Part shown: positions 24,207-32,093 of the stretch, piece by piece | Layout: each line of letters opens with the position of its first letter | Numbering within the stretch: position 1 is the first letter of the stretch | Origin: Oscillospiraceae bacterium | Lineage (GTDB): Bacteria; Bacillota; Clostridia; Oscillospirales; Acutalibacteraceae | Direction of reading: 5' to 3' | Assembly: GCA_025757685.1 (NCBI GenBank) | Contig: CP107220.1 | Coordinates: 1,695,501 to 1,759,500 of the forward strand | DNA: 64,000 nucleotides | Program-made: the position numbers and the translations under genes | Notes under the pieces: model-generated | Databases searched by the model: none | Told to the model about the DNA's origin: nothing | Seen by the model: the letters and a program-made list of their open reading frames with translations, nothing else

Positions 24207-25028
24207 ATGACGGGAATTTTAGCCATCAACGCCTTTTTGCACAGCGAAAAATATACCCAGCAGGACAAACTGCTGCTTGCCGGCGCCAAAGCCTGCGGGA
24301 TCGATCTAAAAATCTACTCCAATTTGGAGCTGCGTCTGGCTGTGCCCAAAGCAGACTTTGTACTGTTTTGGGACAAGGATGTGTCGTTGGCCCACGCCTT
24401 GGAACAGCAGGAGCTGCCGGTGTTTAACAGCGCCAAGGCCATTGCCTTGTGCGACAACAAGGCGCTGACCTACCAAACCCTGCTTTGCACCGTGCCCCAG
24501 CCGGAGACCATGGTGGCACCCATAACTTATTTTGAGGACAACAATTTTTCTCCGTTTATTGACGGGGCCATAGAGCACCTGGGGCTGCCGCTGGTGTTTA
24601 AGGAATGCTACGGCTCCTTTGGCGCCCAGGTGTTTCTGTGCCATAGCAAGGAAGAGATCGAGCGTCATATTACCGCCCGCCCCTTCCTGCTGCAAAAATT
24701 CTGCAAAGAGAGCGCCGGACACGACAAGCGGATCGAGGTGATCGGCGGCCGGTGCGTAGCCGCCATGGAGCGGTACAACCCGGCGGACTTCCGGGCCAAT
24801 ATTACCAACGGCGGCCAAATGCGTCCCTACACCCCCACCCGGGAGGAGGAAACGCTGGCGCTGGCCGCAACGGAAAAGCTGGGGCTGCTATTCGGCGGGG
24901 TGGATCTGCTGGACGACGGCACCGTGTGCGAGGTCAATTCCAACGCCCATTTGGTAAATTTGAAAAAGTGCACCGGCATTGACACAGCGCCCCTGCTGTT
25001 CCGAGCCATTCAGGAGGCGCTGCAATGA
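24207..25028 (+). CDS. RimK-type ATP-grasp ligase, first of a tandem pair
   Basis: The protein has 273 residues. After an N-terminal pre-ATP-grasp domain (about 1-95), the ATP-grasp fold shows LVFKECYGSFGAQVFLC (ATP-binding Lys), LLQKFCKES (E-loop) and the Mg-binding end GGVDLLDDGTVCEVNSNAH. Such enzymes join a carboxylate to an amine through an acyl-phosphate, as in RimK or LysX. ATG 24207 follows GGAGATGTAACAAA. Its stop overlaps the next gene (ATGA), which encodes a second ATP-grasp protein. The product is unknown. Confidence 0.85.
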   Translation: MTGILAINAFLHSEKYTQQDKLLLAGAKACGIDLKIYSNLELRLAVPKADFVLFWDKDVSLAHALEQQELPVFNSAKAIALCDNKALTYQTLLCTVPQPETMVAPITYFEDNNFSPFIDGAIEHLGLPLVFKECYGSFGAQVFLCHSKEEIERHITARPFLLQKFCKESAGHDKRIEVIGGRCVAAMERYNPADFRANITNGGQMRPYTPTREEETLALAATEKLGLLFGGVDLLDDGTVCEVNSNAHLVNLKKCTGIDTAPLLFRAIQEALQ

Positions 25029-25753
25029 GCGGCGTGGTGCTGTATTCGCCGGAGGAGGCACGGCGCAACACATTTTCTGTAACTAAATTCCACACGCTGC
25101 TGGGCGCGGAACTGCACACCCCGGATTACAACGGCCCGGCGGATTTTGTCATCAACCGTACCAACGACCCGGCGGTGGCCCGGCGATTTGAGTCGCAGGG
25201 CGTGCGGGTGTTTAACCCGGCAGCCTTTTGCGCCCTGGCCAACGATAAGGACGCCTGCTACCGCTTTATGGCGGCAAAGGGCGTGGAGATCTTACCCATC
25301 GACCAAACGGAGCCGCCTATGGTGGTGAAGCCAAAGGACGGCCACGGCGGGCAGGGCGTGCGCCTGATCCGGTCCGGCGAGCCGGTGCCGCCACAGGACG
25401 GCAACCTGGTCTATCAGGCGGTGGCAGATACCCCCGGGCAGGACCTGCGGGTGTGGCTGCTGGGAGGCGAAATCTACGCCGCCTGCCTGCGCCGCTCCGC
25501 CACAGACTTTCGCTCCAATTATTGCCTGGGGGGCAGCGCTGCGGTCTATCCCCTCTCTCCGGCAGAACGGGCGCAGGTGCGCGACATCGCCGCCTTGGTG
25601 CAGGCGGATTACTACGCCATCGACTTTGTGCGCCACCAAGGCCGTTGGGTCTTTAATGAGTTGGAGGATACCGTGGGCGCCCGTATGCTCTACGACCTGA
25701 CCTCCCTGGACCCCCTGGCCGATTATTGCCGCTATATCCAAAATTGCCTGTAA
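25025..25753 (+). CDS. RimK-type ATP-grasp ligase, second of a tandem pair
   Basis: The protein has 242 residues. ATP-grasp motifs are MVVKPKDGHGGQGVRLI (ATP Lys and flexible glycine loop), LVYQAV and the metal end YYAIDFVRHQGRWVFNELED. It is clearly related to, but diverged from, the preceding protein and shorter at the N-terminus. The ATGA overlap implies co-translation, perhaps as a heteromer or as two successive ligations. A terminator follows, so the operon has only these two genes. Confidence 0.83.
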   Translation: MSGVVLYSPEEARRNTFSVTKFHTLLGAELHTPDYNGPADFVINRTNDPAVARRFESQGVRVFNPAAFCALANDKDACYRFMAAKGVEILPIDQTEPPMVVKPKDGHGGQGVRLIRSGEPVPPQDGNLVYQAVADTPGQDLRVWLLGGEIYAACLRRSATDFRSNYCLGGSAAVYPLSPAERAQVRDIAALVQADYYAIDFVRHQGRWVFNELEDTVGARMLYDLTSLDPLADYCRYIQNCL

Positions 25754-25759
25754 CCTACA

Positions 25760-25792
25760 AAAGACCCCGCCACCGGCGAGGTCTTTGCTTTT
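25760..25792 (+). terminator. Terminator after the ATP-grasp pair
   Basis: AAAGACC and AGGTCTTT flank a GCC/GGC inner stem, followed by GCTTTTC. Confidence 0.75.
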
Positions 25793-25834
25793 CCATCCCA
25801 ATCTGTGGGATTGATTTGTCGTTTTAAAAACGGA

Positions 25835-27223
25835 TTATTTTGCCTTTACATTGCGCACATTAGACCAAGCACCGTAAATCTTGTTGCCCTTCACCGTCTT
25901 ATAAGCGCGCACCTTCACATAATAGCGTTTGCCCTTGGTGAAGTTCTTGCCGGTATAGCTGGTTTTCTTCTGCCCGGACACGGTGGTCTTGGACACCATT
26001 TTCTTAAAGTTCTTGTCCTTGGCCCAATAGATTTGGTAGCCGCTGGCAGAGCCGCCCACTTTCTTCCAGGTGGCCTTGATCTTATGGCCGCTCTTAGTGG
26101 CACTCAGACCGGTCAAATTGGGTGTGGCCGGCTTGGTATAAGCGGTCATATACGCCCAACCGCTGTAATAATTCTTGCCGCCCACTGTGCGGTATGCCCG
26201 TACCCGGTAGGTGTAACCGGCACCGGCGCTTAGGCTCTTATGGGTATAAGAAGTGCCTTTTACCGTTGCCAGGGCCTTATAGCTGTTGCCGCTCTTGCGC
26301 TGCAACTGGTAGCCGGTGGCACCGGCCGGTTTGTTCCACGCCAGTTTCAGCGAATTGCTGCCCCGACTGCTCACCCGGAATTTGCCCGGCTTGCCGACAG
26401 AGTAGTTCACGGTCACGCCATACTGGCGACCAAGGGCGGAATTGTAACCATAAACCTGTATAAAATAAGTTCCTGCAGATAGTCCCTGAGTCGGAAATGT
26501 ATAGTTACCATCGCTGACACAAACATTCTTATAAGCCACTTGAGCGTATTCTCCATCGCCTTTGTATTTGTACAAATATACATTCCAATCTCCATCAGCG
26601 CTTGCCTTGGTATGTGTAAATGTCACTGAAACACTGGAAGAGGAATTCAGAATAAACTTGTACCAATCATTGTCATATTCCCGGCAGACACCATAGCGTG
26701 TTGTTCCTATAGAAAGAGGATCCGCCGAAGTATAATAGTCATTGAATTCCGTTTCCCAGTTTGACACATAAGTGCACTTGGGCGTTACACTATACTGTCG
26801 ATTGCATGCAGAATTATAGCCATAAACCTCTACAAAATATGTCCCAGCGGGCAGTCCTTCTGAGGAGAAAGTATAACTTCCGTCATACACATTGACATCT
26901 TTATAATCTAAACGAGTATATTCTCCGTTACCATCATATTTATGTAGAGACACATTCCAATCTCCATCTGCATCTGCACGATTAAAAGAGAACTGCACAT
27001 TCACCTTGGCAGGAGAAGATAAGGTGAACTTATACCAATCAGAATCATATTCTTTACACGCACCATAAATGGTAGAATTCACCGGCACATAATCTGCAGA
27101 GGTGTAATAGTCATTATCCTCCGTTTCATAATAGGTGTCCCCCGCATACGCCGTAAGGCCCAGTCCGCCGGTAACGCTCAAGAGCATCACCAGAGACAGC
27201 GCCAAGCTAAGCACTCTTTTCAT
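25835..27223 (-). CDS. Secreted protein with two PPC-type domains and two Fn3 domains
   Basis: The protein has 462 residues. The signal peptide (1-26) ends near LTAYAG. Two tandem repeats of about 120 residues follow (about 29-145 and 152-265), each with E.E.NDYYTSAD, YDSDWYKF / YDNDWYKF, DGDWNV and AGTYFVEVYGYNSA, the pattern of bacterial pre-peptidase C-terminal domains. Two fibronectin type III repeats follow (about 272-360 and 365-462). No sortase motif or dockerin is visible. It looks like a surface or exported binding protein without a catalytic domain. ATG 27223 has GGAGGTC ahead. The repeat region is more AT-rich than the Fn3 part. Confidence 0.82.
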   Translation of the reverse strand: MKRVLSLALSLVMLLSVTGGLGLTAYAGDTYYETEDNDYYTSADYVPVNSTIYGACKEYDSDWYKFTLSSPAKVNVQFSFNRADADGDWNVSLHKYDGNGEYTRLDYKDVNVYDGSYTFSSEGLPAGTYFVEVYGYNSACNRQYSVTPKCTYVSNWETEFNDYYTSADPLSIGTTRYGVCREYDNDWYKFILNSSSSVSVTFTHTKASADGDWNVYLYKYKGDGEYAQVAYKNVCVSDGNYTFPTQGLSAGTYFIQVYGYNSALGRQYGVTVNYSVGKPGKFRVSSRGSNSLKLAWNKPAGATGYQLQRKSGNSYKALATVKGTSYTHKSLSAGAGYTYRVRAYRTVGGKNYYSGWAYMTAYTKPATPNLTGLSATKSGHKIKATWKKVGGSASGYQIYWAKDKNFKKMVSKTTVSGQKKTSYTGKNFTKGKRYYVKVRAYKTVKGNKIYGAWSNVRNVKAK

Positions 27224-27378
27224 ATTCTTGACCTCCAACAGAAATTGTATTTTGCACCTCTATTATAGGTAAACACCCTATCAAAAGCTATACGCCGACA
27301 GCGTACACTTAACAGATTATTTGAAAAAAATGCAGACTTTTCCGTGTGCTAAACGCCTCCTTTACAGAGGGCATAAAA

Positions 27379-27415
27379 AGGCCCTTGCTTTGCAACTGCG
27401 AAGCAAGGGCTTTTT
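27379..27415. terminator. Terminator between the PPC/Fn3 gene and ybaK region
   Basis: GCCCTTGCTT and AAGCAAGGGC form a perfect 10-bp stem with flanking A and T runs. It lies downstream of the minus-strand ybaK-type gene and so ends that transcript. Confidence 0.8.
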
Positions 27416-27421
27416 GCTGAT

Positions 27422-27901
27422 TTATGCTTTAATAATATCCGCCGGGGTGACAGGCAGAGCCTGTTGCAGAGCAGACAGGGGCAACTCCACCTGGGCGCCC
27501 ACGCGCCCGGCAGAGAAGAAGATGGTGTCATAATCCGCCGCCGTTTGGTGGATATAGGTGGGGAACTGCTTTTTCATCCCAATGGGCGAGCAGCCGCCGT
27601 GCACATAGCCGGTGCGGGGCAGCAGCTCTTTTTGGGGCAGCATTTCTACCGCCTTTTCGCCGCAGGCGCGAGCCGCCTTTTTCAGATACAGTTCTTCCGC
27701 CACCGGCACCATAAACACAAAGAAGCCGCCGCTTTTGCCCCGGGTCACCAAGGTCTTAAACACTCGGTCCGGTTCCTGGCCCAGCAGCCGTGCCACCTCC
27801 ACGCCGTTCACGGTAGAATTATCATAGGTATAGTGGTTATAGGCCAGCTTTTTGCTGTCCAGCACCCGCATTACATTGGTTTTCAGTTCCTTTTTTGCCA
27901 T
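27422..27901 (-). CDS. ybaK: YbaK/EbsC-type Cys-tRNA(Pro) deacylase
   Basis: The protein has 159 residues, the family length. It has the RVFKTLVT motif with the catalytic Lys, the GYVHGGCSPIGMKKQFPTY signature and the C-terminal GRVGAQVELPL. It removes cysteine wrongly attached to tRNA-Pro after ProRS action. The ribosome site is weak. The next gene upstream (DUF2804) ends 15 nt before it, so they may share a transcript. Confidence 0.93.
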   Translation of the reverse strand: MAKKELKTNVMRVLDSKKLAYNHYTYDNSTVNGVEVARLLGQEPDRVFKTLVTRGKSGGFFVFMVPVAEELYLKKAARACGEKAVEMLPQKELLPRTGYVHGGCSPIGMKKQFPTYIHQTAADYDTIFFSAGRVGAQVELPLSALQQALPVTPADIIKA

Positions 27902-27915
27902 CTTCTGTCACTTTC

Positions 27916-28941
27916 TTAATACTTATTATGCACTTTCTCTGCAAAGCAAAGGAAGTCCTTCAGCACCACCTTGGTGCCATCGTCCAGCACGGCGGTGCCG
28001 CTCATGCGGCCAAACACCTGGTGCTGGTCGGAGCAGATCAGCTTCACATCCAGCAGCGCCGCCCGGTCGATAATGGGCACAAAGTCCATCTCAAACCGAC
28101 CGTCCGAGGAAGTAAACTTCCAGGGATCTGTGTAATTATCGCTGATCAGGAAGGTTACATCGTCCAGCTTATGCCCCACCCCGTCGTAGAACAAAATATT
28201 CTCCGAGGCGGCGGAGGTGTCGCCAAAGCCGTAACCGATATTAAAGCCAAAGCGGTGACCGTCCACCGTGCCGGAGCCGGAGCCCCAGTACCAGGTGTTG
28301 TCATAGGTCCACACGCCGCGACCCCAGTCCAAAGCGCCGTAGTCCGTAGCCGGGTCAAAGGTATAAATTCTGCCGTCAAACTCCACCTTGCCCCGGGCAC
28401 GCATACAATTGATCTTTTGATTATAGTAGAACGCGTGCGGGTCCTCCAGCCAGGGCGTGGCGATCACCATGGAGTCCTGGAGTGGGTCCTCTAAGAAGAT
28501 CTGCGCCCGCAGGGGCTTGCCGTTATAGAAATTCTTAAAGTGGCACTTGATCTCCCGCTGCTCAAAATCCAAATTAAACTGCATACCCAGCTTTTTGTCG
28601 CAGTAGCGGATACTGCCGCCGGAGGACACGGTGGGCATGTGCAGCTTACCCATGGGAAAGGCGTTCAAAATGGTCTCCGTGTGCTCAAAGGCATGCTTAA
28701 AGTCCAAAAAAGTCACGGACTGCAAGCCAATGTACCCATCATCCGACAGGGTAAAGCACACGCCAAAGTCCCCGGAGGGCGACAGCACCGAATAGTAGTC
28801 CCACTCCTTAATGCGGGTGGGGCGCTTTTTAATATCCGCCCGACTGTACAGCTGCAACGGCCGCCGAGACCAACCCGGCTCCTGCAAAATCCCATCCGGT
28901 CCCAGCAGCGGCTGGATGGTGGTTACCTCATGGTTGCGCAT
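27916..28941 (-). CDS. DUF2804 family protein
   Basis: The protein has 341 residues. It matches DUF2804 by features such as SVTFLDFKHAFEHTE, DYGALDWGRGVWTYDNTWYW and GFNIGYGFGDTSAASENILF. The fold is probably beta-rich and lipocalin-like. No catalytic role is known. No signal peptide is present. ATG 28941 is chosen because AAGGGGGA lies 8 nt upstream; an ATG at 28959 lies ahead of that site. Confidence 0.85.
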   Translation of the reverse strand: MRNHEVTTIQPLLGPDGILQEPGWSRRPLQLYSRADIKKRPTRIKEWDYYSVLSPSGDFGVCFTLSDDGYIGLQSVTFLDFKHAFEHTETILNAFPMGKLHMPTVSSGGSIRYCDKKLGMQFNLDFEQREIKCHFKNFYNGKPLRAQIFLEDPLQDSMVIATPWLEDPHAFYYNQKINCMRARGKVEFDGRIYTFDPATDYGALDWGRGVWTYDNTWYWGSGSGTVDGHRFGFNIGYGFGDTSAASENILFYDGVGHKLDDVTFLISDNYTDPWKFTSSDGRFEMDFVPIIDRAALLDVKLICSDQHQVFGRMSGTAVLDDGTKVVLKDFLCFAEKVHNKY

Positions 28942-29030
28942 AAATGAATCCCCCTTCATAATGCAAAAAAGTGTATGGTTCGGTCAACAATATCATCCTA
29001 CCACAAACGGCAGCCATTTGCAACGGGTAT

Positions 29031-29537
29031 TCAGTATTCGATCCCCCGCCGTGCCGGCGCGCCGGTATCAAAGGGGTGGCGTTCCTTGGTCATACGGGTA
29101 ACATAATCGCACAAGGGCGCCAAGTCCGCCGGCAGGCTGTGGCCGGTCAAGATGATTTCGCGGTCCTTGCCATGGCGCTGCAAAAGGTCCAGCACCGCTT
29201 GCCGAGGCAGCAGATCACCGGCAAAGGCATCTGCCCCCTCGTCCAGCACCACCAAAAAGCAATCCGCCGCCACCGCGTCAATCTCCGTTAGCAGCCGGGC
29301 ATAATCCGCTGCCAAGGCCGCCTGCTTCTCTGCCGTCACCGGGCAAAACATTTGGAACTGCTCCCGGGGGAACAGGCATTGCACCCCCAGCCGCTCCAGC
29401 GCCGCCACCTCGCACGAGGAGCCATCCTTATAAAACGATACAAAGAGCACCGACTTCCCGGCACCTGCCGCGCGCACTGCTGCGCCCACCGCCGCCGTGG
29501 TCTTGCCCTTGCCGTCACCGTAATAAAGCTGTACCAT
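29031..29537 (-). CDS. cobO: Cob(I)yrinic acid a,c-diamide adenosyltransferase
   Basis: The protein has 168 residues, in the CobA/CobO/BtuR family. The P-loop is YYGDGKGKTTAAVG (Asp where Asn is common) at about 5-18. VVLDEGADA is the Walker-B-like strand, and the C-terminus ARRGIEY is characteristic. It transfers the adenosyl group to cob(I)alamin or corrinoids. No other cobamide genes are near, so it may serve salvage. The ribosome site (GGTGG) is weak. Confidence 0.88.
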   Translation of the reverse strand: MVQLYYGDGKGKTTAAVGAAVRAAGAGKSVLFVSFYKDGSSCEVAALERLGVQCLFPREQFQMFCPVTAEKQAALAADYARLLTEIDAVAADCFLVVLDEGADAFAGDLLPRQAVLDLLQRHGKDREIILTGHSLPADLAPLCDYVTRMTKERHPFDTGAPARRGIEY

Positions 29538-29662
29538 TTTGCCACCACCGTCTTTCTGTTACCAGTATAACCCGCACCCGGGACTATGTAAAGAAAAGCC
29601 GCGGTATAAAGCCAAAAAAATTGCAGTTCCACGGAGCGTGGACAACTTCCACCGTCCGCCTG

Positions 29663-29691
29663 TTGCAAAGATTCTCCCTTTCTGCTACAAT
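29663..29691 (+). promoter_or_regulatory. Promoter for the XRE-membrane protein at 29747
   Basis: TTGCAA (29663-29668) and TACAAT (29686-29691) are 17 bp apart. Confidence 0.7.
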
Positions 29692-29746
29692 AAAACCGTA
29701 AACAAGGGAAAGGAGAGCGGGAACCAACGGTCCCCGCACCGCAGAT

Positions 29747-30433
29747 ATGGACGCAAAAGAGATTGGGCGCACCATCAGCACCCACCGCAAGGCGCTGGGG
29801 CTGACCCAAATGCAACTGGCGGCCCAGTTGCAGGTTAGCAACCGCACCGTCTCCAAGTGGGAGAACGGCGACGGCTTTCCGGATATTTCGCTGCTGCCGG
29901 GACTGGCTGCTGCCCTGGACATCACCATTGACGAGCTGCTCACCGGCGAAGTACCGGCGCAGATTCAGCAAAGCGTCAGCGCCGCAGAAGCCCGCCGTGC
30001 CCAAGGCCGCTACCAGGTGGCCAAGATCGTGGCCGGAGCGCTGTTGGTGGCGGGCAGCGTGATCGGGCTGATCACCGAGGTGCGGCTGTTTTGGGTCAAG
30101 CCCTTTTATATGTTTATTGAGATTTACCTGCTGGTGCTGGCCTTTGTGCTGGTGGTGGGAGCCATGGTTTTTCTCATCGGGCTGGTGCGCTACCGCACGG
30201 AGATGCAACACCTGAACACAGCCAACCGGATAGAGGCTCTGGCGGCGCTGGCAGGTGCCGGTCTGTTCCCCCTCTTTACCGTACTGCGCTTTCTCCACGC
30301 TTACACCCGACCGGGCATGGCGGTATTCATCGTGCTGCTGGCGGTAGCTGTGGGGCTGTGGGTTTGGCGACTGGCGGTGGACTGCAAAAAGCTGCAGGCA
30401 GAAAAAAGCCATCCCATCGCAGAGAAAGACTGA
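29747..30433 (+). CDS. XRE helix-turn-helix protein with C-terminal membrane domain
   Basis: The protein has 228 residues. The HTH (about 5-60) reads ISTHRKALGLTQMQLAAQLQ and SNRTVSKWENGDGFPD. Four hydrophobic segments follow (about 95-112, 120-147, 163-183 and 190-207). It is a membrane-tethered regulator of unknown target, similar in plan but not in membrane sequence to the protein at 21432-22061. It is monocistronic. Confidence 0.8.
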   Translation: MDAKEIGRTISTHRKALGLTQMQLAAQLQVSNRTVSKWENGDGFPDISLLPGLAAALDITIDELLTGEVPAQIQQSVSAAEARRAQGRYQVAKIVAGALLVAGSVIGLITEVRLFWVKPFYMFIEIYLLVLAFVLVVGAMVFLIGLVRYRTEMQHLNTANRIEALAALAGAGLFPLFTVLRFLHAYTRPGMAVFIVLLAVAVGLWVWRLAVDCKKLQAEKSHPIAEKD

Positions 30434-30459
30434 TTTTGTCAAAAAAATAGAACTGGCTA

Positions 30460-30525
30460 TTGATTTGGCGGGCACTTTCCAGTATAATGTATAAGTACAG
30501 ACGGTTGTACAGGCGTACAGCCGTT
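30460..30525 (+). promoter_or_regulatory. Promoter and leader hairpin ahead of the DUF1846-pyrG unit
   Basis: TTGATT (30460-30465) and TATAAT (30483-30488) are 17 bp apart. The early transcript carries the hairpin ACGGTTGTAC/GTACAGCCGT (30501-30524) and then TTTTTCTT, which looks like an intrinsic terminator 40 nt before the start codon. It may attenuate the operon. Confidence 0.6.
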
Positions 30526-30562
30526 TTTCTTATTTTAATGTTCGTGCGTAAGTAGAGGGATT

Positions 30563-32041
30563 ATGAAAAAAGTAGGTTTTGACAATCAAAAATATTTAGA
30601 GATGCAATCCGGTCGTATTCGGGAGCGGATTGCCGAATTCGGCGGCAAGCTGTATCTGGAATTCGGCGGCAAGCTGTTTGACGACTACCACGCCAGCCGG
30701 GTACTGCCGGGCTTTCAGCCGGACAGCAAGCTGCAAATGCTGCTGCAGCTAAAGGACCAGGCGGAGATCGTCATTGTAGTCAGCGCCCAGGATATTGAGA
30801 AAGACAAAGTGCGTGGCGATCTGGGCATTACCTATGATATAGACACCCTGCGGCTGATCGAGGCGTTCCGTTCCAAGGGGCTGACCGTCAGCTCAGCGGT
30901 ACTCACCAAGTACGCCCCCTCACCCAAGCTGGACGCCTTTGAGGCCCGGCTGCAGGCGGCAGGCGTGGCGGTGTACCACCACTATCTGATCGACGGCTAC
31001 CCGGCCAGCATCAGCAAGATCGTCAGCGACGCCGGCTATGGCAAAAATGATTATATTGAGACCCGGCGCTCCCTGGTAATCATCACCGCCCCCGGTCCGG
31101 GCAGCGGCAAGATGGCCACCTGCCTGTCCCAGCTGTACCATGAGAATCGGCGGGGCATTAAGGCCGGGTACGCAAAATTTGAGACCTTCCCCATCTGGAA
31201 CATTCCTCTGAACCACCCGGTGAACCTGGCCTATGAGGCTGCCACCGCGGACCTGGGGGATGTAAATATGATCGACCCCTGGCACCTGGAGGCCTACGGC
31301 CAGACCACGGTGAACTACAACCGGGATGTGGAGATCTTTCCGGTGCTGAAAGCCACATTTGAAAAGATCTATGGTACCTGCCCCTACCAGTCCCCCACGG
31401 ATATGGGAGTCAATATGGCCGGCAACTGCATTGTGGATGACGACGCCGTCTGCACCGCCGCCAAAGAGGAAATTCTGCGCCGCTACTTTACCGCCTGCTG
31501 CAACGCGCTGCGCGGCAAGGAATGCAGCGACGAAATTTATAAATTAGAGCTGCTACTGGGTCAGGCGGGACTGAATACCGACGATCGGGCCTGCGCGGCA
31601 GCTGCAACCCGGACTGCGGCAAACACCGGCACGCCCTGCGCCGCCATTGAACTGGAAAACGGCGATTTGATCACCGGCAAAACCACCGAGCTGCTGGGCT
31701 GCGCCAGCGCTATGCTGCTCAACGCCTTAAAGCACCTGGGCGGTATTCCGGACGAAACGTTGCTGATCTCGCCGCAGGTGATCCGTCCTATCCAGGCGCT
31801 AAAGACCCGCCACCTGGGCAGCCACAACCCTCGGCTGCATACGGACGAGGTGCTCATTGCCCTGTCTATGTGCGCGGTGACGGATCCCAATGCCGCCCTG
31901 GCGCTGGAACAACTGGGCAAGCTGCGGGACTGCGAAGTGCACTGTTCCGTGCTGCTGTCCTCCGTGGATGAGAACACGCTGAAAAAGCTGGGCGTGCACC
32001 TGACCTGCACGGCAAAAAGCGACAAAAAGGTCATTTACTGA
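30563..32041 (+). CDS. DUF1846 family protein
   Basis: The protein has 492 residues, the family length. The N-terminal half has QIEI-like strands and the AQDIEKDKVRGDLGITYD segment. A P-loop-like GPGSGKMATCLSQLYHE lies at about 178-196, and IPLNHPVNLAYEAATADLGD follows. A nucleotide-binding role is likely from the loop, but no reaction is established. AGAGGGATT precedes the ATG. pyrG begins about 50 nt after its stop without a terminator between, so they are probably co-transcribed. Confidence 0.88.
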   Translation: MKKVGFDNQKYLEMQSGRIRERIAEFGGKLYLEFGGKLFDDYHASRVLPGFQPDSKLQMLLQLKDQAEIVIVVSAQDIEKDKVRGDLGITYDIDTLRLIEAFRSKGLTVSSAVLTKYAPSPKLDAFEARLQAAGVAVYHHYLIDGYPASISKIVSDAGYGKNDYIETRRSLVIITAPGPGSGKMATCLSQLYHENRRGIKAGYAKFETFPIWNIPLNHPVNLAYEAATADLGDVNMIDPWHLEAYGQTTVNYNRDVEIFPVLKATFEKIYGTCPYQSPTDMGVNMAGNCIVDDDAVCTAAKEEILRRYFTACCNALRGKECSDEIYKLELLLGQAGLNTDDRACAAAATRTAANTGTPCAAIELENGDLITGKTTELLGCASAMLLNALKHLGGIPDETLLISPQVIRPIQALKTRHLGSHNPRLHTDEVLIALSMCAVTDPNAALALEQLGKLRDCEVHCSVLLSSVDENTLKKLGVHLTCTAKSDKKVIY

Positions 32042-32093
32042 TCGACCCAATATCATTTTATATACAGACTACAACACAGAAAGGGTGATTTCA

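Noticed and set aside
32085..32093. GTG start for pyrG
   Set aside because: It lies inside the AAAGGGTGA ribosome site; TTG 32094 has proper spacing.
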